IMG/VR virus record: IMGVR_UViG_3300040808_000116 | Span: 1-45,371 of that record | Source of the DNA: a virus | DNA length: 45,371 bases | Direction: 5' to 3' (one strand) | Position numbers and translations under genes: made by a program | In this document: piece by piece, positions 17,455 through 25,117 of the stretch | Layout of the letters: every line of letters begins with the position of its first letter | Position numbering within the stretch: the stretch's first letter is position 1 | The notes under the pieces: model-generated | The model's input: the letters and a program-made list of their open reading frames with translations, nothing else | The model's database searches: none | Told to the model about the DNA's origin: nothing

Positions 17455-18231
17455 TTACTCTCCTTTCATAGTAATGTTGGCAAGGTTGGTTAGGTCTTCC
17501 TCATTACGATATTTCAAATCATCTTTCAAACGCAGCACTTGCACATTGTCTACATAGCCTCTCAATTCCTTTGCCATTGCCAGTGTCTTTGGTAATGCAT
17601 CAGGGTCTAGTGCAATCACTGCCGTTGAGAACTGTGAGAGATACCTTTTGTGTGTTTCGGCGAGAGACGTTCCTAACACAGCAACCCCGACAAGGAAACC
17701 GCAACCAACAACGGCGGCACTCACACAGTCCTCAACAACAACTGCGACATTACCATAACCATGTGTGTATGGCAAGCCACTATTTCCATATCTTTTCCAT
17801 TTAGGTAATCTTTTTCCTAATGCACGACCTGTAGCATCTACAATAACTCCATCGTGAATCACAGGAAATACAACACGAGATTCCTTTACATCGTAATGCA
17901 AACCCAGGTCCTGGGAATCTAATCCCCACGTAGCACACCACCTATCCATGTATGTGCCACCAGAACGAGGCACGATGTAACTTGGCAGTTCAAACGTATC
18001 TGCTGCATATTCTGCTGCACCAGTAAAGCCAGCACGAATATCATCAACAGACAATCTAACACGCTCACCACCTTTAACTGCACAAGAAGCCTTGTAGCAA
18101 TTCCACACAAGACTGCCCATGTTATTGGTCACAGTAAATGTTTTGTAACCACCACAGTTAGGACAGTCCATTCTCTTTGTATGTCCATTAGGTATGTCTA
18201 ATTCACTTATAGTGTTATATATATTATACAT
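17455..18231 (-). CDS. T7 gp4-like DNA primase (zinc finger plus TOPRIM), 258 aa
   Basis: The N-terminal zinc-binding domain is CPNCGGYKTFTV...WNCYKASC (four Cys). The RNA polymerase/TOPRIM part has AVVVEDCVSAAVVG (catalytic Glu) and AVIALDPDA (DxD). It makes RNA primers for the adjacent helicase and polymerase. ATG 18229-18231, ten bases after AAAGGAG and overlapping the integrase stop region (GTATAACATG), is the likely start. Positions 17903-17915 inside the gene hold one perfect copy of the CCCAGGTCCTGGG palindrome, encoding Gln-Asp-Leu-Gly. Confidence 0.93.
   Translation of the reverse strand: MYNIYNTISELDIPNGHTKRMDCPNCGGYKTFTVTNNMGSLVWNCYKASCAVKGGERVRLSVDDIRAGFTGAAEYAADTFELPSYIVPRSGGTYMDRWCATWGLDSQDLGLHYDVKESRVVFPVIHDGVIVDATGRALGKRLPKWKRYGNSGLPYTHGYGNVAVVVEDCVSAAVVGCGFLVGVAVLGTSLAETHKRYLSQFSTAVIALDPDALPKTLAMAKELRGYVDNVQVLRLKDDLKYRNEEDLTNLANITMKGE
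17903..17915. repeat. CCCAGGTCCTGGG palindrome, copy in primase gene
   Basis: Perfect 13-bp copy inside the primase coding region, specifying Gln-Asp-Leu-Gly. A degenerate copy (TCAGGTCCTGGG) lies at 19895-19906 in the DUF932 gene, also coding Gln-Asp-Leu. Confidence 0.85.
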
Positions 18232-18232
18232 G

Positions 18233-19150
18233 TTATACACTCTCCTTTGCGGCATTTGTAATGCTTTTAACATGATTATTTCGCTCCGTCAATGCATAAT
18301 TTGCACTTGTAAGAGTATTTTTCATGTAAGGTTTCACCGAAGATGGATTAGCATGTCCTGTGACCGACATAATTTGTCCAATACCGACACCAGCCTCGAC
18401 CATTTCAGTTGTTCCAGTTCTTCGTAGGTCAGATAGTCGCAGTTCATCTGACAAACCAGCCTGCTGCATTAACTTGCGAGCATGTAGAGGCAACTTCTGC
18501 AGTGAATAGGGCTTGTATTCACCGCGAATCGGATTAGGACGAGGGGCTACATAAGGTTGAAAGCCAAAGTCCTGCTCCTGTTGCTGTAACATACCAAACA
18601 AATCATCTTCAATGGGCAGATGCACCTCTGCTTTACGCTTGGATTGTTTTATATGAACAGTCTTCGTGTCAAAGTTGATGGCATCCCAAGTGAGCATACG
18701 CATGTCACCTAAACGCTGACACCACTCGTATGCCATGTGTGCAATAAGACCTATGTTACGAGTGCTAAAATCGCCGTAGGCGGCGTTAAGAAACTTGGCT
18801 ACATCATCCCTACTCCAGACCGTCTTACGCCTCTCTGTGGAGCGTTTACGGACGTTTGCGAATGGGTTTAATGTGCATAGTTCCATACGAACACCGTGAT
18901 TGAGTGCAATGCGGGTAGCAGAGATGACATGATTAGCCATAGAGACACCTTTCTCACACCATTCGTTGTATGCAACCTTTGCAACACGAGTAGTGAGTTT
19001 ATCGCAGTCATACTGGCAAAGAAGTTTATCTTCTACCTTTGTATTTAGCATGACATTAAGAAAGTATTCATACTGCTTCTTCGTTTCATCACGCAAATTG
19101 CGATAGTCATACGAAGAATAGTAATCGCTGATTACTTTTTCTAGTTTCAT
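18233..19150 (-). CDS. int: tyrosine recombinase (phage integrase family), 305 aa
   Basis: The N-terminal SAM-like core-binding domain spans residues 1-100. Catalytic residues seen: Arg in EWCQRLGD, Lys in KQSKRKAEVHLP, Arg in LRLSDLRRTGTTEM, His in SVTGHANPSSVKPYM, and the Tyr of that last segment. The usual HxxR histidine is Ser here (SDLR). It could integrate phage DNA or resolve genome multimers; no attachment site is evident. It lies between the primase and a PD-(D/E)XK gene. The start codon overlaps the upstream stop (TAATG). Codons 5-9 contain a copy of the GTAATC/GATTAC dyad found at 23-28 kb. Confidence 0.92.
   Translation of the reverse strand: MKLEKVISDYYSSYDYRNLRDETKKQYEYFLNVMLNTKVEDKLLCQYDCDKLTTRVAKVAYNEWCEKGVSMANHVISATRIALNHGVRMELCTLNPFANVRKRSTERRKTVWSRDDVAKFLNAAYGDFSTRNIGLIAHMAYEWCQRLGDMRMLTWDAINFDTKTVHIKQSKRKAEVHLPIEDDLFGMLQQQEQDFGFQPYVAPRPNPIRGEYKPYSLQKLPLHARKLMQQAGLSDELRLSDLRRTGTTEMVEAGVGIGQIMSVTGHANPSSVKPYMKNTLTSANYALTERNNHVKSITNAAKESV
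19121..19135. repeat. GTAATC/GATTAC dyad inside the integrase start
   Basis: GTAATCGCTGATTAC plus a T-run on the + strand, within codons 5-9 of the integrase gene (Lys-Val-Ile-Ser-Asp-Tyr). It is the same dyad, polarity and A-run as the array at 23.3-28.5 kb, but here in coding sequence. Confidence 0.85.
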
Positions 19151-19467
19151 TATATGTCAACTCCTATTCTGTCATTGGATGAGTAAAGTTTACCTTTGTA
19201 TTTTGTAATAATCTCTACTCCCAATTCTTTTTGCCTATCGCTTGTTGCACCTGTAGATAGTCTAACACTGCCATCTTTTTTAATAGACACATTAGCAGTC
19301 TTGCTGTCATAGTAATAAAACTTATTTGTTTCATTATCGAGAACAATAAAGTCGATAGCACCTGTGCATGATAAATTTTTGAAGACCTCAAAACCTTCAT
19401 TGAGAAAATGGTGACACAACTCAATCTCTGTTATGTCGCCTTTTCTTTTGTCGTGTAAGACCGTCAT
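19150..19467 (-). CDS. PD-(D/E)XK nuclease-like protein, 105 aa
   Basis: The pattern KGDITEIELCHHFLNEGFEVFKN...GAIDFIVLDNE...YYYDSKTAN gives the Glu, the GxxDF acidic strand and the (D/E)xK motif of small restriction-like nucleases or Holliday-junction-resolvase-like enzymes. The substrate is unknown. Beside the integrase it could act in recombination, or it could be a homing-type enzyme. AAAGGAGAAAGAA precedes the ATG, and its stop overlaps the integrase start. Confidence 0.82.
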   Translation of the reverse strand: MTVLHDKRKGDITEIELCHHFLNEGFEVFKNLSCTGAIDFIVLDNETNKFYYYDSKTANVSIKKDGSVRLSTGATSDRQKELGVEIITKYKGKLYSSNDRIGVDI

Positions 19468-19616
19468 TTCTTTCTCCTTTTTGGAACTGCGTTAATTTTT
19501 GTTTTCTTTTTGCTAGGCTTCCAATAACCTATACGCATATTGATAGGCGTTCTGGTATCGTCAGTGATGGGGCTAAATGAAGCCCCACCTGATTTAGTTA
19601 TGTTACGGACTTTCAT
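19464..19616 (-). CDS. small basic protein, 50 aa
   Basis: ATG 19614-19616 overlaps the stop of the DUF932 gene (ATGA), and its own TGA overlaps the next start (ATGA), so it is translationally coupled at both ends. The protein begins MKVRNITKSGGASFSPITDD and ends in a Lys/Arg-rich tail (KPSKKKTKINAVPKRRKK) likely to bind nucleic acid. A perfect GGGGCT-AAATGA-AGCCCC hairpin (19569-19586) lies inside the coding sequence. No family recognised. Confidence 0.78.
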   Translation of the reverse strand: MKVRNITKSGGASFSPITDDTRTPINMRIGYWKPSKKKTKINAVPKRRKK

Positions 19617-20467
19617 GCTGCCACCAAATCTTGGAATGGCTTTGATTCAATCCACTTGGACACTTCGTGTTCACGCTGGAACATTGATGTGGCCTGTGTA
19701 TCAAGACCAGTGTTACGAAGGTTGAAACCATTACGCTCATCAGCATAAGTGGCATAGTTTGTGAAGGCACTGTAGAGTGCAAACACATTCCTACCACGGA
19801 CGCTAACCTCTTGATTGTAAAGGGTAAACATCTTCTCTGACTTACGCTCTGACTTCAGTATCTTGTCCAGCAAGTCTTTAACATTTACGAATGTCAGGTC
19901 CTGGGTTGCCCATTGCTGAAGTCGTGCTGACTGCTGGTAGAAGTCTTGCTTGGAACTGTGTAGGTCTGTGATGAACCTACCCATGCTGAAGTTGGATGTG
20001 TTCTTACGCCGCACCTTGTCATGCTCACCACGGATCATTCCGTTTGTGCAGAAGAAGTCGATAGCACCGAAGAACACCATGTTAGAACATGAGCCATCAA
20101 TGCCGTGCAAAGCGATGATGCGTTGCGACACAGTAGTTTCATGTCTGTCGGTGGTGATTGTTTCGGTAACATTCGGAAGGGTCACATCCATCAATGCCCA
20201 AGCATTGCTTCGTGCATCTTTCCATTGAACTTTAGCACCTCTGGTTTCTTGTTCCGTCAGGTTTTCCAACATTGTCTGCTGCACACCTTGGAAGAACTCA
20301 TCGTGAGTTGCGCAGTTAAAGCCAGAGCCTACGACACCGATGTATTCACCAGTGTTGCCGTTGATGACATACTTCTTGTCACTAACTTTGGTTGGCTCAA
20401 ACTCCACATTGAATGTGAGGTGGTCAGGGGTTTGTGAGATAGTCTGGTTTGTAAAATCTAATGGCAT
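19613..20467 (-). CDS. DUF932-family phage/plasmid protein, 284 aa
   Basis: Family features are NGNTGEYIGVVGSGFNCATHDEFF near the N-terminus, a central beta-rich region, and TNGMIRGEHDKVRRKNTSNFSMGRF. DUF932 proteins occur on phages, plasmids and integrative elements; their biochemical role is unknown. The gene follows directly after the promoter at 20504-20532, so it heads the transcript that continues into integrase and the replication genes. AAGGAGGCTTATC precedes the ATG. An imperfect CCCAGGACCTG motif lies within it at 19894-19905. Confidence 0.85.
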   Translation of the reverse strand: MPLDFTNQTISQTPDHLTFNVEFEPTKVSDKKYVINGNTGEYIGVVGSGFNCATHDEFFQGVQQTMLENLTEQETRGAKVQWKDARSNAWALMDVTLPNVTETITTDRHETTVSQRIIALHGIDGSCSNMVFFGAIDFFCTNGMIRGEHDKVRRKNTSNFSMGRFITDLHSSKQDFYQQSARLQQWATQDLTFVNVKDLLDKILKSERKSEKMFTLYNQEVSVRGRNVFALYSAFTNYATYADERNGFNLRNTGLDTQATSMFQREHEVSKWIESKPFQDLVAA

Positions 20468-20503
20468 GATAAGCCTCCTTTCGTTAGGGTTAACTGTTGT
20501 TCT

Positions 20504-20532
20504 CTTATATCAATAAAAATCGGCAAAGTCAA
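20504..20532 (-). promoter_or_regulatory. sigma70-type leftward promoter for the DUF932/integrase/replication operon
   Basis: On the minus strand TTGACT (20532-20527), a 17-base spacer and TATAAG (20509-20504) form a good promoter about 40 bases before the DUF932 start. It lies in the only gap in this part of the early block, just downstream of the SleB hydrolase stop. Confidence 0.8.
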
Positions 20533-20952
20533 CTACTCCCACCGATAAAAGATATGATCTCCAATGCGAACAACTTTTGTTTTGGTTTCTGCCCATTCTG
20601 GGTAGACATAGTGTGCATGGTAGTGTGTTGCACCTTCTACAAAGTCATCAAGATTGCCATAGTATACGCCATGCGCAATCATAACGGCTTTATCCCATGC
20701 TTCCTTGTCATGTGCTTTATCAGACTTGCCATCACAATACCAACTGAATTGGCAGCGGTAACGCACTGGAAAGTTTTCAGTCCAAGAGTAGGTAGGACCT
20801 TGCATAACAACATCACAAGGATTGTTGGGGTATCTTGTATCATAAACTCTGTTCATCACTACTTGTGCTACCGCAACCTGCCCAATAAAGGGCTGGTCAC
20901 GGGCTTCGTGATACACATTGAGTGCGATACAGACAAGTGCTTCAGTCAACAT
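20533..20952 (-). CDS. SleB-type cell wall hydrolase, 139 aa
   Basis: Peptidoglycan hydrolase (Hydrolase_2/SleB family). Motifs: CIALNVYHEARDQPFIGQVAVAQVVMNRV with the catalytic-type Glu, then YPNNPCDVV and QFSWYCDGKSD, and DDFVEGATHYHAHYVYPEWA. It has no signal peptide. It sits in the early leftward block rather than with the lysis genes, and a second wall enzyme (GH24 lysozyme) is encoded at 34784. ATG 20950-20952 is preferred; GTG 20962-20964 is possible. Confidence 0.9.
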   Translation of the reverse strand: MLTEALVCIALNVYHEARDQPFIGQVAVAQVVMNRVYDTRYPNNPCDVVMQGPTYSWTENFPVRYRCQFSWYCDGKSDKAHDKEAWDKAVMIAHGVYYGNLDDFVEGATHYHAHYVYPEWAETKTKVVRIGDHIFYRWE

Positions 20953-21199
20953 AAGGTTGTTCACCGTCTGGGTTCACAGTTACATCCGCAAGCACCCAAT
21001 CTGCATAGTGCTGAATGTGTCCTTCATCATCTCGTTGTGGCACAAAGTTAAGAACACTATGCATCAAATTTTGTAGCCGTTCTAACTTACCTATATCGGA
21101 CACCCAAATGTCATGGCACTCATTCAATGTCATAAGAATATCACGCAAGTCATTGTGCGCATTGAGAAACTTCAGTCGTTGTTCGTGTGATATGTTCAT
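20942..21199 (-). CDS. small hypothetical protein, 85 aa
   Basis: AAAGGAGAAGTAGC precedes the ATG; the start overlaps the previous gene by four bases. The protein is helical (NISHEQRLKFLNAHNDLRDILMTLNECHDIW...ERLQNLMHSVLNFV) with an acidic, beta-like C-terminal part. No family recognised. Its last bases overlap the SleB hydrolase gene. Confidence 0.72.
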   Translation of the reverse strand: MNISHEQRLKFLNAHNDLRDILMTLNECHDIWVSDIGKLERLQNLMHSVLNFVPQRDDEGHIQHYADWVLADVTVNPDGEQPYVD

Positions 21200-21702
21200 G
21201 CTACTTCTCCTTTCATCCAGTAGGGCATCTCTCGCCCTTTGTTGTATCGTGCAAACTTGATTTTGTCTACCTTGTAGAAAGCACGATAGGCCATAATAGG
21301 CCAGCGTTCATCTGTCTTTAGGTCATCGTGACCACTGAAGCATTGCGGGTGTGGTGTTACTCCTCTTGCTTGTGGAAGAAATTGTTTGCCGTTGCGCAGC
21401 ACATCCTGATGTCGTGAAGCACCATGTTTTTTGCCGTAGCGGTAAGTGTATTCCTCAAGCATTGCCTCATACAACATGAAAGCAAACGAGTAGTTTTCTT
21501 GGTTTTCCATAGCCCACAATGTGCAAGGATGCTTCTGATGCACAGGCTTGTATAGCCCATGCTTCTCTGCATACTCCGGCGCATGATGCCAGAGGGTAGT
21601 GCAAAGCATCTGTGCCTCTTCAAGTGGCATCTTTACTATGTGTTGATCGCAAAGTTGTTTAGAGATTGCAATCGGATGGTGGTCAATTAAGAAGCGGTTC
21701 AT
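21196..21702 (-). CDS. conserved phage protein of the DKHVVKM type, 168 aa
   Basis: The pattern MNRFLIDHHPIAISKQLCDQHIVKMPLEEAQML, HPCTLWAMENQENYSFAFMLYEAMLEEYTYRYGKKH and MAYRAFYKVDKIKFARYNKGREMPYWM matches a conserved protein I recall from T4-like and cyanophage genomes (N-terminal LDxDP..AA...CDKHVVKM). Members have no demonstrated function. AAGGAGATACAGAAC precedes the ATG. Many His and Cys residues may bind metal, which is speculation. Confidence 0.8.
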   Translation of the reverse strand: MNRFLIDHHPIAISKQLCDQHIVKMPLEEAQMLCTTLWHHAPEYAEKHGLYKPVHQKHPCTLWAMENQENYSFAFMLYEAMLEEYTYRYGKKHGASRHQDVLRNGKQFLPQARGVTPHPQCFSGHDDLKTDERWPIMAYRAFYKVDKIKFARYNKGREMPYWMKGEVA

Positions 21703-21925
21703 GTTCTGTATCTCCTTCCTCTTTTCCTAGCACCAGTTGCGCTATAGGTTCCGCTACATCTGGTAGTTGGTAAACGAAGATAGAAACCGTATCTTCCTCT
21801 TCCGTGATTAGGACAGTTAAACCCTTCTCACGCAAAGCAATGAACAGGCTACCATCGTCTACATGGTTTGCATCGACAAGGTAATTGTCGCCTATGATTA
21901 TGCCTTTTTCTTTAACTTCAATCAT
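21683..21925 (-). CDS. small hypothetical protein, 80 aa
   Basis: ATG 21923-21925 overlaps the stop of the upstream gene; an ATG 27 bases earlier would add nine residues. The protein has an alternating beta pattern (KGIIIGDNYLVDANHVDDGSLFIALREKGLTVLITEEEDTVSIFVYQL) and an acidic end, consistent with a small beta-barrel. No family recognised. Confidence 0.7.
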   Translation of the reverse strand: MIEVKEKGIIIGDNYLVDANHVDDGSLFIALREKGLTVLITEEEDTVSIFVYQLPDVAEPIAQLVLGKEEGDTEHEPLLN

Positions 21926-22151
21926 CTGCTCTGTCCACAGGCCAATCATCATCAGCCTTCTTGTCTATTACCTGACACTGGTATTTGTAGTCAAGCAAAC
22001 GCTGTATGAACACATAAATGTGACCATCATCTGGCTTGCCCATCTGTTCCCAATGCTTGCGTTCATCTGCTTCTACATATGCCAGCAGCATATCTAGTGC
22101 TTCGTATTGCCCCTTGGTCATGGGCTTTGGTTTGTATTTGTAAATGCTCAT
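21918..22151 (-). CDS. small hypothetical protein, 77 aa
   Basis: The ATG overlaps the methyltransferase stop (ACATGA) and follows AAAGGAGTAACGAC. It begins with a Lys/Tyr/Pro-rich segment (SIYKYKPKPMTKGQYEALDMLLAY), then a helix, then an acidic end (KKADDDWPVDRADD). Coupling to the methyltransferase suggests a shared transcript; function unknown. Confidence 0.72.
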   Translation of the reverse strand: MSIYKYKPKPMTKGQYEALDMLLAYVEADERKHWEQMGKPDDGHIYVFIQRLLDYKYQCQVIDKKADDDWPVDRADD

Positions 22152-23272
22152 GTCGTTACTCCTTTCAGTATATGTGCGATAACATCAACTGTCCAACCAT
22201 TGCCAAGCATCTTGTAACGCTGACTGTTTGACACATGGTTTGTGTAATTATCTGGCACAGTCTGTAATCGCTCACATTCTAGTGGTGTTAGTTTGCGCCA
22301 CAAAGGACGCATCTCTTTTGTGTAGGCATCCTCATATCTACCCTGTGACAAGATAGAAATCAAGGTGTCTTTGCTTATAGTGGACAAACAACGAGACTTG
22401 TCATGCTCATGCACCTCAAGGCATTGGGTGATAGGCACAGACTTGTCATTGTCTTTACGCACACCATCCTGCAACCTACGCCCCACGATAGAGGCAGGGT
22501 TGACCATTACCTTTGGCTCAAGGTTGCCACCACTTGCAGCACACAGGCTAGGTGATTTACCTTCAGGATGGTACACACGCTTGTTATATCCATGACCCTT
22601 GATGTCTGCATCACCGACATGGCACAAGCCATCCTTGCTGAAGACAATCTGTCTACGGCTCTTGTCAAAGTAGACACGAAGGTTAGACATGCCACCACCT
22701 TTGAAGTAGTTGGCATCAATGCAGTGAGACTTCTCTCTGTCGGTAATGAAGTTATCCTCAAGAATGTCCTGCAACTTGATACCCAGGTCCTGGGGTGTAT
22801 CAAACGGAATATTTGTCCAGTATAACCTGTAACGATTCTGTGCAGACAAGAGACTGCTGTTGATAGCCACAGGTTGCACACCAAGATATTCACTGATGAT
22901 GTCTTGGCTCTCCTGTTTCATACGCACATTCTCAAGCAGGAAATACTTGGGCTTGCACTCTTTGAGGATACGCACATATTCAAAGAACAACTTGCTGCGT
23001 GGGTCATCAAAGTTCAATCGCTTGCCAGCCATACTGAAACCCTGACAAGGTGAACCACCCAACAACAGGTCAATCTTCATGCCTTCAAATGTTTCAGGCC
23101 ACATAACTTGCTGAACATCACCAATGTGAATTGTATCAGGGTAGTTAGCCTTGGCAACTTGGATGGCATACTTGTCAATCTCACTAGCGAAGTAGTTTGT
23201 GACAGGGATACCTGCTTTGTCCAAGGCAATGCGTCCACAGGACATGCCGTCAAATAAAGATAGAACATTCAT
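22148..23272 (-). CDS. DNA (cytosine-5) methyltransferase, 374 aa
   Basis: Transfers methyl from S-adenosylmethionine to cytosine C5. Motif I FDGMSCGRIAL, motif IV GGSPCQGFSMAG with the catalytic Cys, motif VI LLENVR, motif VIII QNRYRLYW, and motifs IX-X (RKLTPLECERLQTVPDNYT, MLGNGWTVDVIAHI) are all present and in order, so it should be active. The variable region between VIII and IX sets target specificity and cannot be read by eye. No restriction enzyme partner is adjacent, so it is probably a solitary protective or regulatory enzyme. It follows a GTAATC/GATTAC repeat, and contains a CCCAGGTCCTGGG palindrome at 22782-22794. Confidence 0.95.
   Translation of the reverse strand: MNVLSLFDGMSCGRIALDKAGIPVTNYFASEIDKYAIQVAKANYPDTIHIGDVQQVMWPETFEGMKIDLLLGGSPCQGFSMAGKRLNFDDPRSKLFFEYVRILKECKPKYFLLENVRMKQESQDIISEYLGVQPVAINSSLLSAQNRYRLYWTNIPFDTPQDLGIKLQDILEDNFITDREKSHCIDANYFKGGGMSNLRVYFDKSRRQIVFSKDGLCHVGDADIKGHGYNKRVYHPEGKSPSLCAASGGNLEPKVMVNPASIVGRRLQDGVRKDNDKSVPITQCLEVHEHDKSRCLSTISKDTLISILSQGRYEDAYTKEMRPLWRKLTPLECERLQTVPDNYTNHVSNSQRYKMLGNGWTVDVIAHILKGVTT
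22782..22794. repeat. CCCAGGTCCTGGG palindrome, copy in methyltransferase gene
   Basis: Perfect 13-bp palindrome around a central T, with one CCAGG and one CCTGG (CCWGG sites) back to back. On the coding strand it specifies Pro-Gln-Asp-Leu-Gly. Confidence 0.85.
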
Positions 23273-23286
23273 ACTGTCTCTCCTTT

Positions 23287-23303
23287 AGTAATCACTGATT
23301 ACT
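23287..23303 (-). repeat. GTAATC/GATTAC dyad repeat, copy 1 (before methyltransferase)
   Basis: AGTAATCACTGATTACT plus T-run on the + strand. It lies between the 66-aa gene and the methyltransferase; on the minus strand it ends just before AAAGGAGAGACAGTATG, so it is in the methyltransferase leader. Confidence 0.9.
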
Positions 23304-23307
23304 TTTT

Positions 23308-23508
23308 TTACTCTATGAACAAGAACCCTGCACCATTACCTTCAGGGTCACGAGATACAGACACCTTGAGTGTTTCCTTGGTGTCTGTATGTTGAAGTAG
23401 GAACACTGGAAATGGTTCATCATCATATTCATCTTGCTCGTATTCAAAGCGAATAATTTTGTAACCTACCAGTTGCTTGTAGTAGTCTGTGAAATCACCA
23501 TCTCTCAT
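23308..23508 (-). CDS. small hypothetical protein, 66 aa
   Basis: The ATG overlaps the stop of the DUF1281 gene (ATGA). The protein alternates strands (YKIIRFEYEQDEYDDEPFPVFLLQHTDTKETLKVSVSRD) and is acidic, suggesting a small beta domain. Its stop TAA directly abuts the A-run of repeat copy 1. No family recognised. Confidence 0.75.
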   Translation of the reverse strand: MRDGDFTDYYKQLVGYKIIRFEYEQDEYDDEPFPVFLLQHTDTKETLKVSVSRDPEGNGAGFLFIE

Positions 23509-24041
23509 GCTATTGCTCCTACATTTTGCTGTTGCTCTTCATACTCTGCTTCTTCAAGCCGCCACTCTTCAAGTGTGGCAGTGATGTCGAATGCTTCATC
23601 AAGGTCAGGTGTAACACCCTCGCTGATGTCGTTGATAAATTCATCACTGACTTCACCATCGGCATCACAGTGCCATTCACCTGCGAACATCATGCCATAC
23701 TCTACATAGTATGCCTCAACCTCAAAGCCCTGCTCTGCAAGTTCCTCATACACAGAGATAGGCGGCGACCATGCAGTGTCAAAGTCAAACGATACAGTGT
23801 GGTCATCATGCTGATGCCATGACATATGGCAAGCATCCCACTTTGTTCCCCAATTATTTACTGACCAATCATACCAGTTGGGCTGGTCACTTGGGCTGGT
23901 AGTGTCACGCAGTTCCTCTGGCATAGGCTTGATGAATTGAAACAAGTCACCATCACCAGCACGAACCTGTGCCATGAGGTTGTCCATGGTGTCTGCATCT
24001 TTGTGTGTGATTGTCAATGTGTTGTTGCACCAATTAGGCAT
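23505..24041 (-). CDS. DUF1281 / Api92-like ferredoxin-fold protein, 178 aa
   Basis: The N-terminus MPNWCNNTLTITHKD and the central FIKPMPEELRDTTSPSDQPNWYDWSVNNWGTKWDA, DFDTAWSPPISVYEELAEQGFEVEAYYVEYGMMFAGEW are diagnostic of this phage family, named after the APSE phage protein. The function is unknown. The C-terminal 45 residues are acidic. It overlaps the neighbouring gene by one base and is expressed in the early block. Confidence 0.9.
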   Translation of the reverse strand: MPNWCNNTLTITHKDADTMDNLMAQVRAGDGDLFQFIKPMPEELRDTTSPSDQPNWYDWSVNNWGTKWDACHMSWHQHDDHTVSFDFDTAWSPPISVYEELAEQGFEVEAYYVEYGMMFAGEWHCDADGEVSDEFINDISEGVTPDLDEAFDITATLEEWRLEEAEYEEQQQNVGAIA

Positions 24042-24280
24042 TAGTCAATCTCCTCTACTTCAATCCAGCCACCACCCTGTTCAATGGTCATGCCTGTCAT
24101 GCTTTCAAAGTCCTCTATATCCTTGCGGATATTGTTTTCCAATTCTTCTTCAGTGTCATAGTAACCCAACACCTCTACCACAATGTCTTCAGGCTCACCA
24201 TCTGGTGAATTGTAGTATGCGTGTGAAAGTCCTGCTGGTGACATATCACCCATTGCCATTACTCGTGCTTCAAATGCCAT
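24041..24280 (-). CDS. small hypothetical acidic protein, 79 aa
   Basis: The ATG overlaps the upstream stop (TAATG). The protein is acidic (EPEDIVVEVLGYYDTEEELENNIRKDIEDFES) and ends GGGWIEVEEID. Its layout suggests a beta strand, helix, strand fold. No family recognised. Confidence 0.72.
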   Translation of the reverse strand: MAFEARVMAMGDMSPAGLSHAYYNSPDGEPEDIVVEVLGYYDTEEELENNIRKDIEDFESMTGMTIEQGGGWIEVEEID

Positions 24281-24645
24281 TATGCAGCCTCCTTTCCGAA
24301 ATAGCGTTTAGCCATGTCTTCTGTAATTTTGTATGTGCCATCTGCACCTGCTTTCTTTACAAGGAATGGATACTTGCTTGAGCGTGGCAAGTAACCAACG
24401 AGAGTGTAGACAGGGTGTGTCTTCTCAAGGTCAATGTCATACATATCTGCATAACGCCGCAAGTCCTGCATCTCCTTGCTATCTGCACCCTCAATTTTCA
24501 CTTCAAGTTTGAAGGTGGCAATGTTGCCAGAGTAAGAGCAGTTACCTGCATGAAACTCCAAGCCCTCGATTGAGCCTGCAAGTGCTTGATTGATTTGCTC
24601 ACGAATAAACCGCAGCGTGGTCTTGTCAAGTTGTGTAATTGTCAT
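24280..24645 (-). CDS. hypothetical phage protein, 121 aa
   Basis: AAAGGAGATTGACAC precedes the ATG. A helix (TLRFIREQINQALAGSIEGLE) is followed by beta segments (GNIATFKLEVKIEGAD) and a basic C-terminal part (LVGYLPRSSKYPFLVKKAG). I recall similar small phage proteins without known function. Not a recognisable enzyme. Confidence 0.75.
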   Translation of the reverse strand: MTITQLDKTTLRFIREQINQALAGSIEGLEFHAGNCSYSGNIATFKLEVKIEGADSKEMQDLRRYADMYDIDLEKTHPVYTLVGYLPRSSKYPFLVKKAGADGTYKITEDMAKRYFGKEAA

Positions 24646-24677
24646 GTGTCAATCTCCTTTCATAATCTAGTTTTGGT

Positions 24678-25097
24678 TTACCAAGATGCTTGATACTCAA
24701 CGCTGTTCCACAGATTTTTGGGCGCATTCTCTACCCAATCTGCGGCTTGGTCAAATACTTTGGCATCTTCCTCATTATACTTGCGGTATTCCTCTCGCAA
24801 TTCATCACTGCCAAAGAAGAAGCCCTCTGTATGTGGCAAGTCACCATCTCGCAAGGCTTGTGCCACCTGTCGTAGCCTTTCCACAGACATATGAATTACC
24901 TGACATTCATCTACACCATTAGCGAATGTGTTGACAATATAGCCGTGCAGGTTTGCGTGCTTACGCCAGTAGCCAAGTTCAATGCGTTGCGATTTCAGTT
25001 TGAAACCATCCACATACTGGACATTGATTTCATTGTAATCGTCATCGTATTCATTACACTTGTAGCGATCACCTGTAAGATACATATCTAATCCCAT
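24678..25097 (-). CDS. MGLDMYL-family conserved protein, 139 aa
   Basis: Begins MGLDMYLTGDRY and has IELGYWRKHANLHGYIVN, the two signatures of a family of small proteins found in phages and bacteria. The C-terminal half (ERLRQVAQALRDGDLPHTEGFFFGSDELREEYRKYNEEDAKVF) is helical. The function is unknown. AAAGGAGTGTTATATC precedes the ATG; a CCCAGGTCCTGGG palindrome lies just upstream. Confidence 0.8.
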   Translation of the reverse strand: MGLDMYLTGDRYKCNEYDDDYNEINVQYVDGFKLKSQRIELGYWRKHANLHGYIVNTFANGVDECQVIHMSVERLRQVAQALRDGDLPHTEGFFFGSDELREEYRKYNEEDAKVFDQAADWVENAPKNLWNSVEYQASW

Positions 25098-25117
25098 GAT
25101 ATAACACTCCTTTCATA

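Noticed and set aside
20497-21051. Plus-strand ORF of 184 codons
   Set aside because: It runs antisense to the SleB hydrolase and the small gene before it, which carry clear motifs and coupling; the + frame is a by-product.
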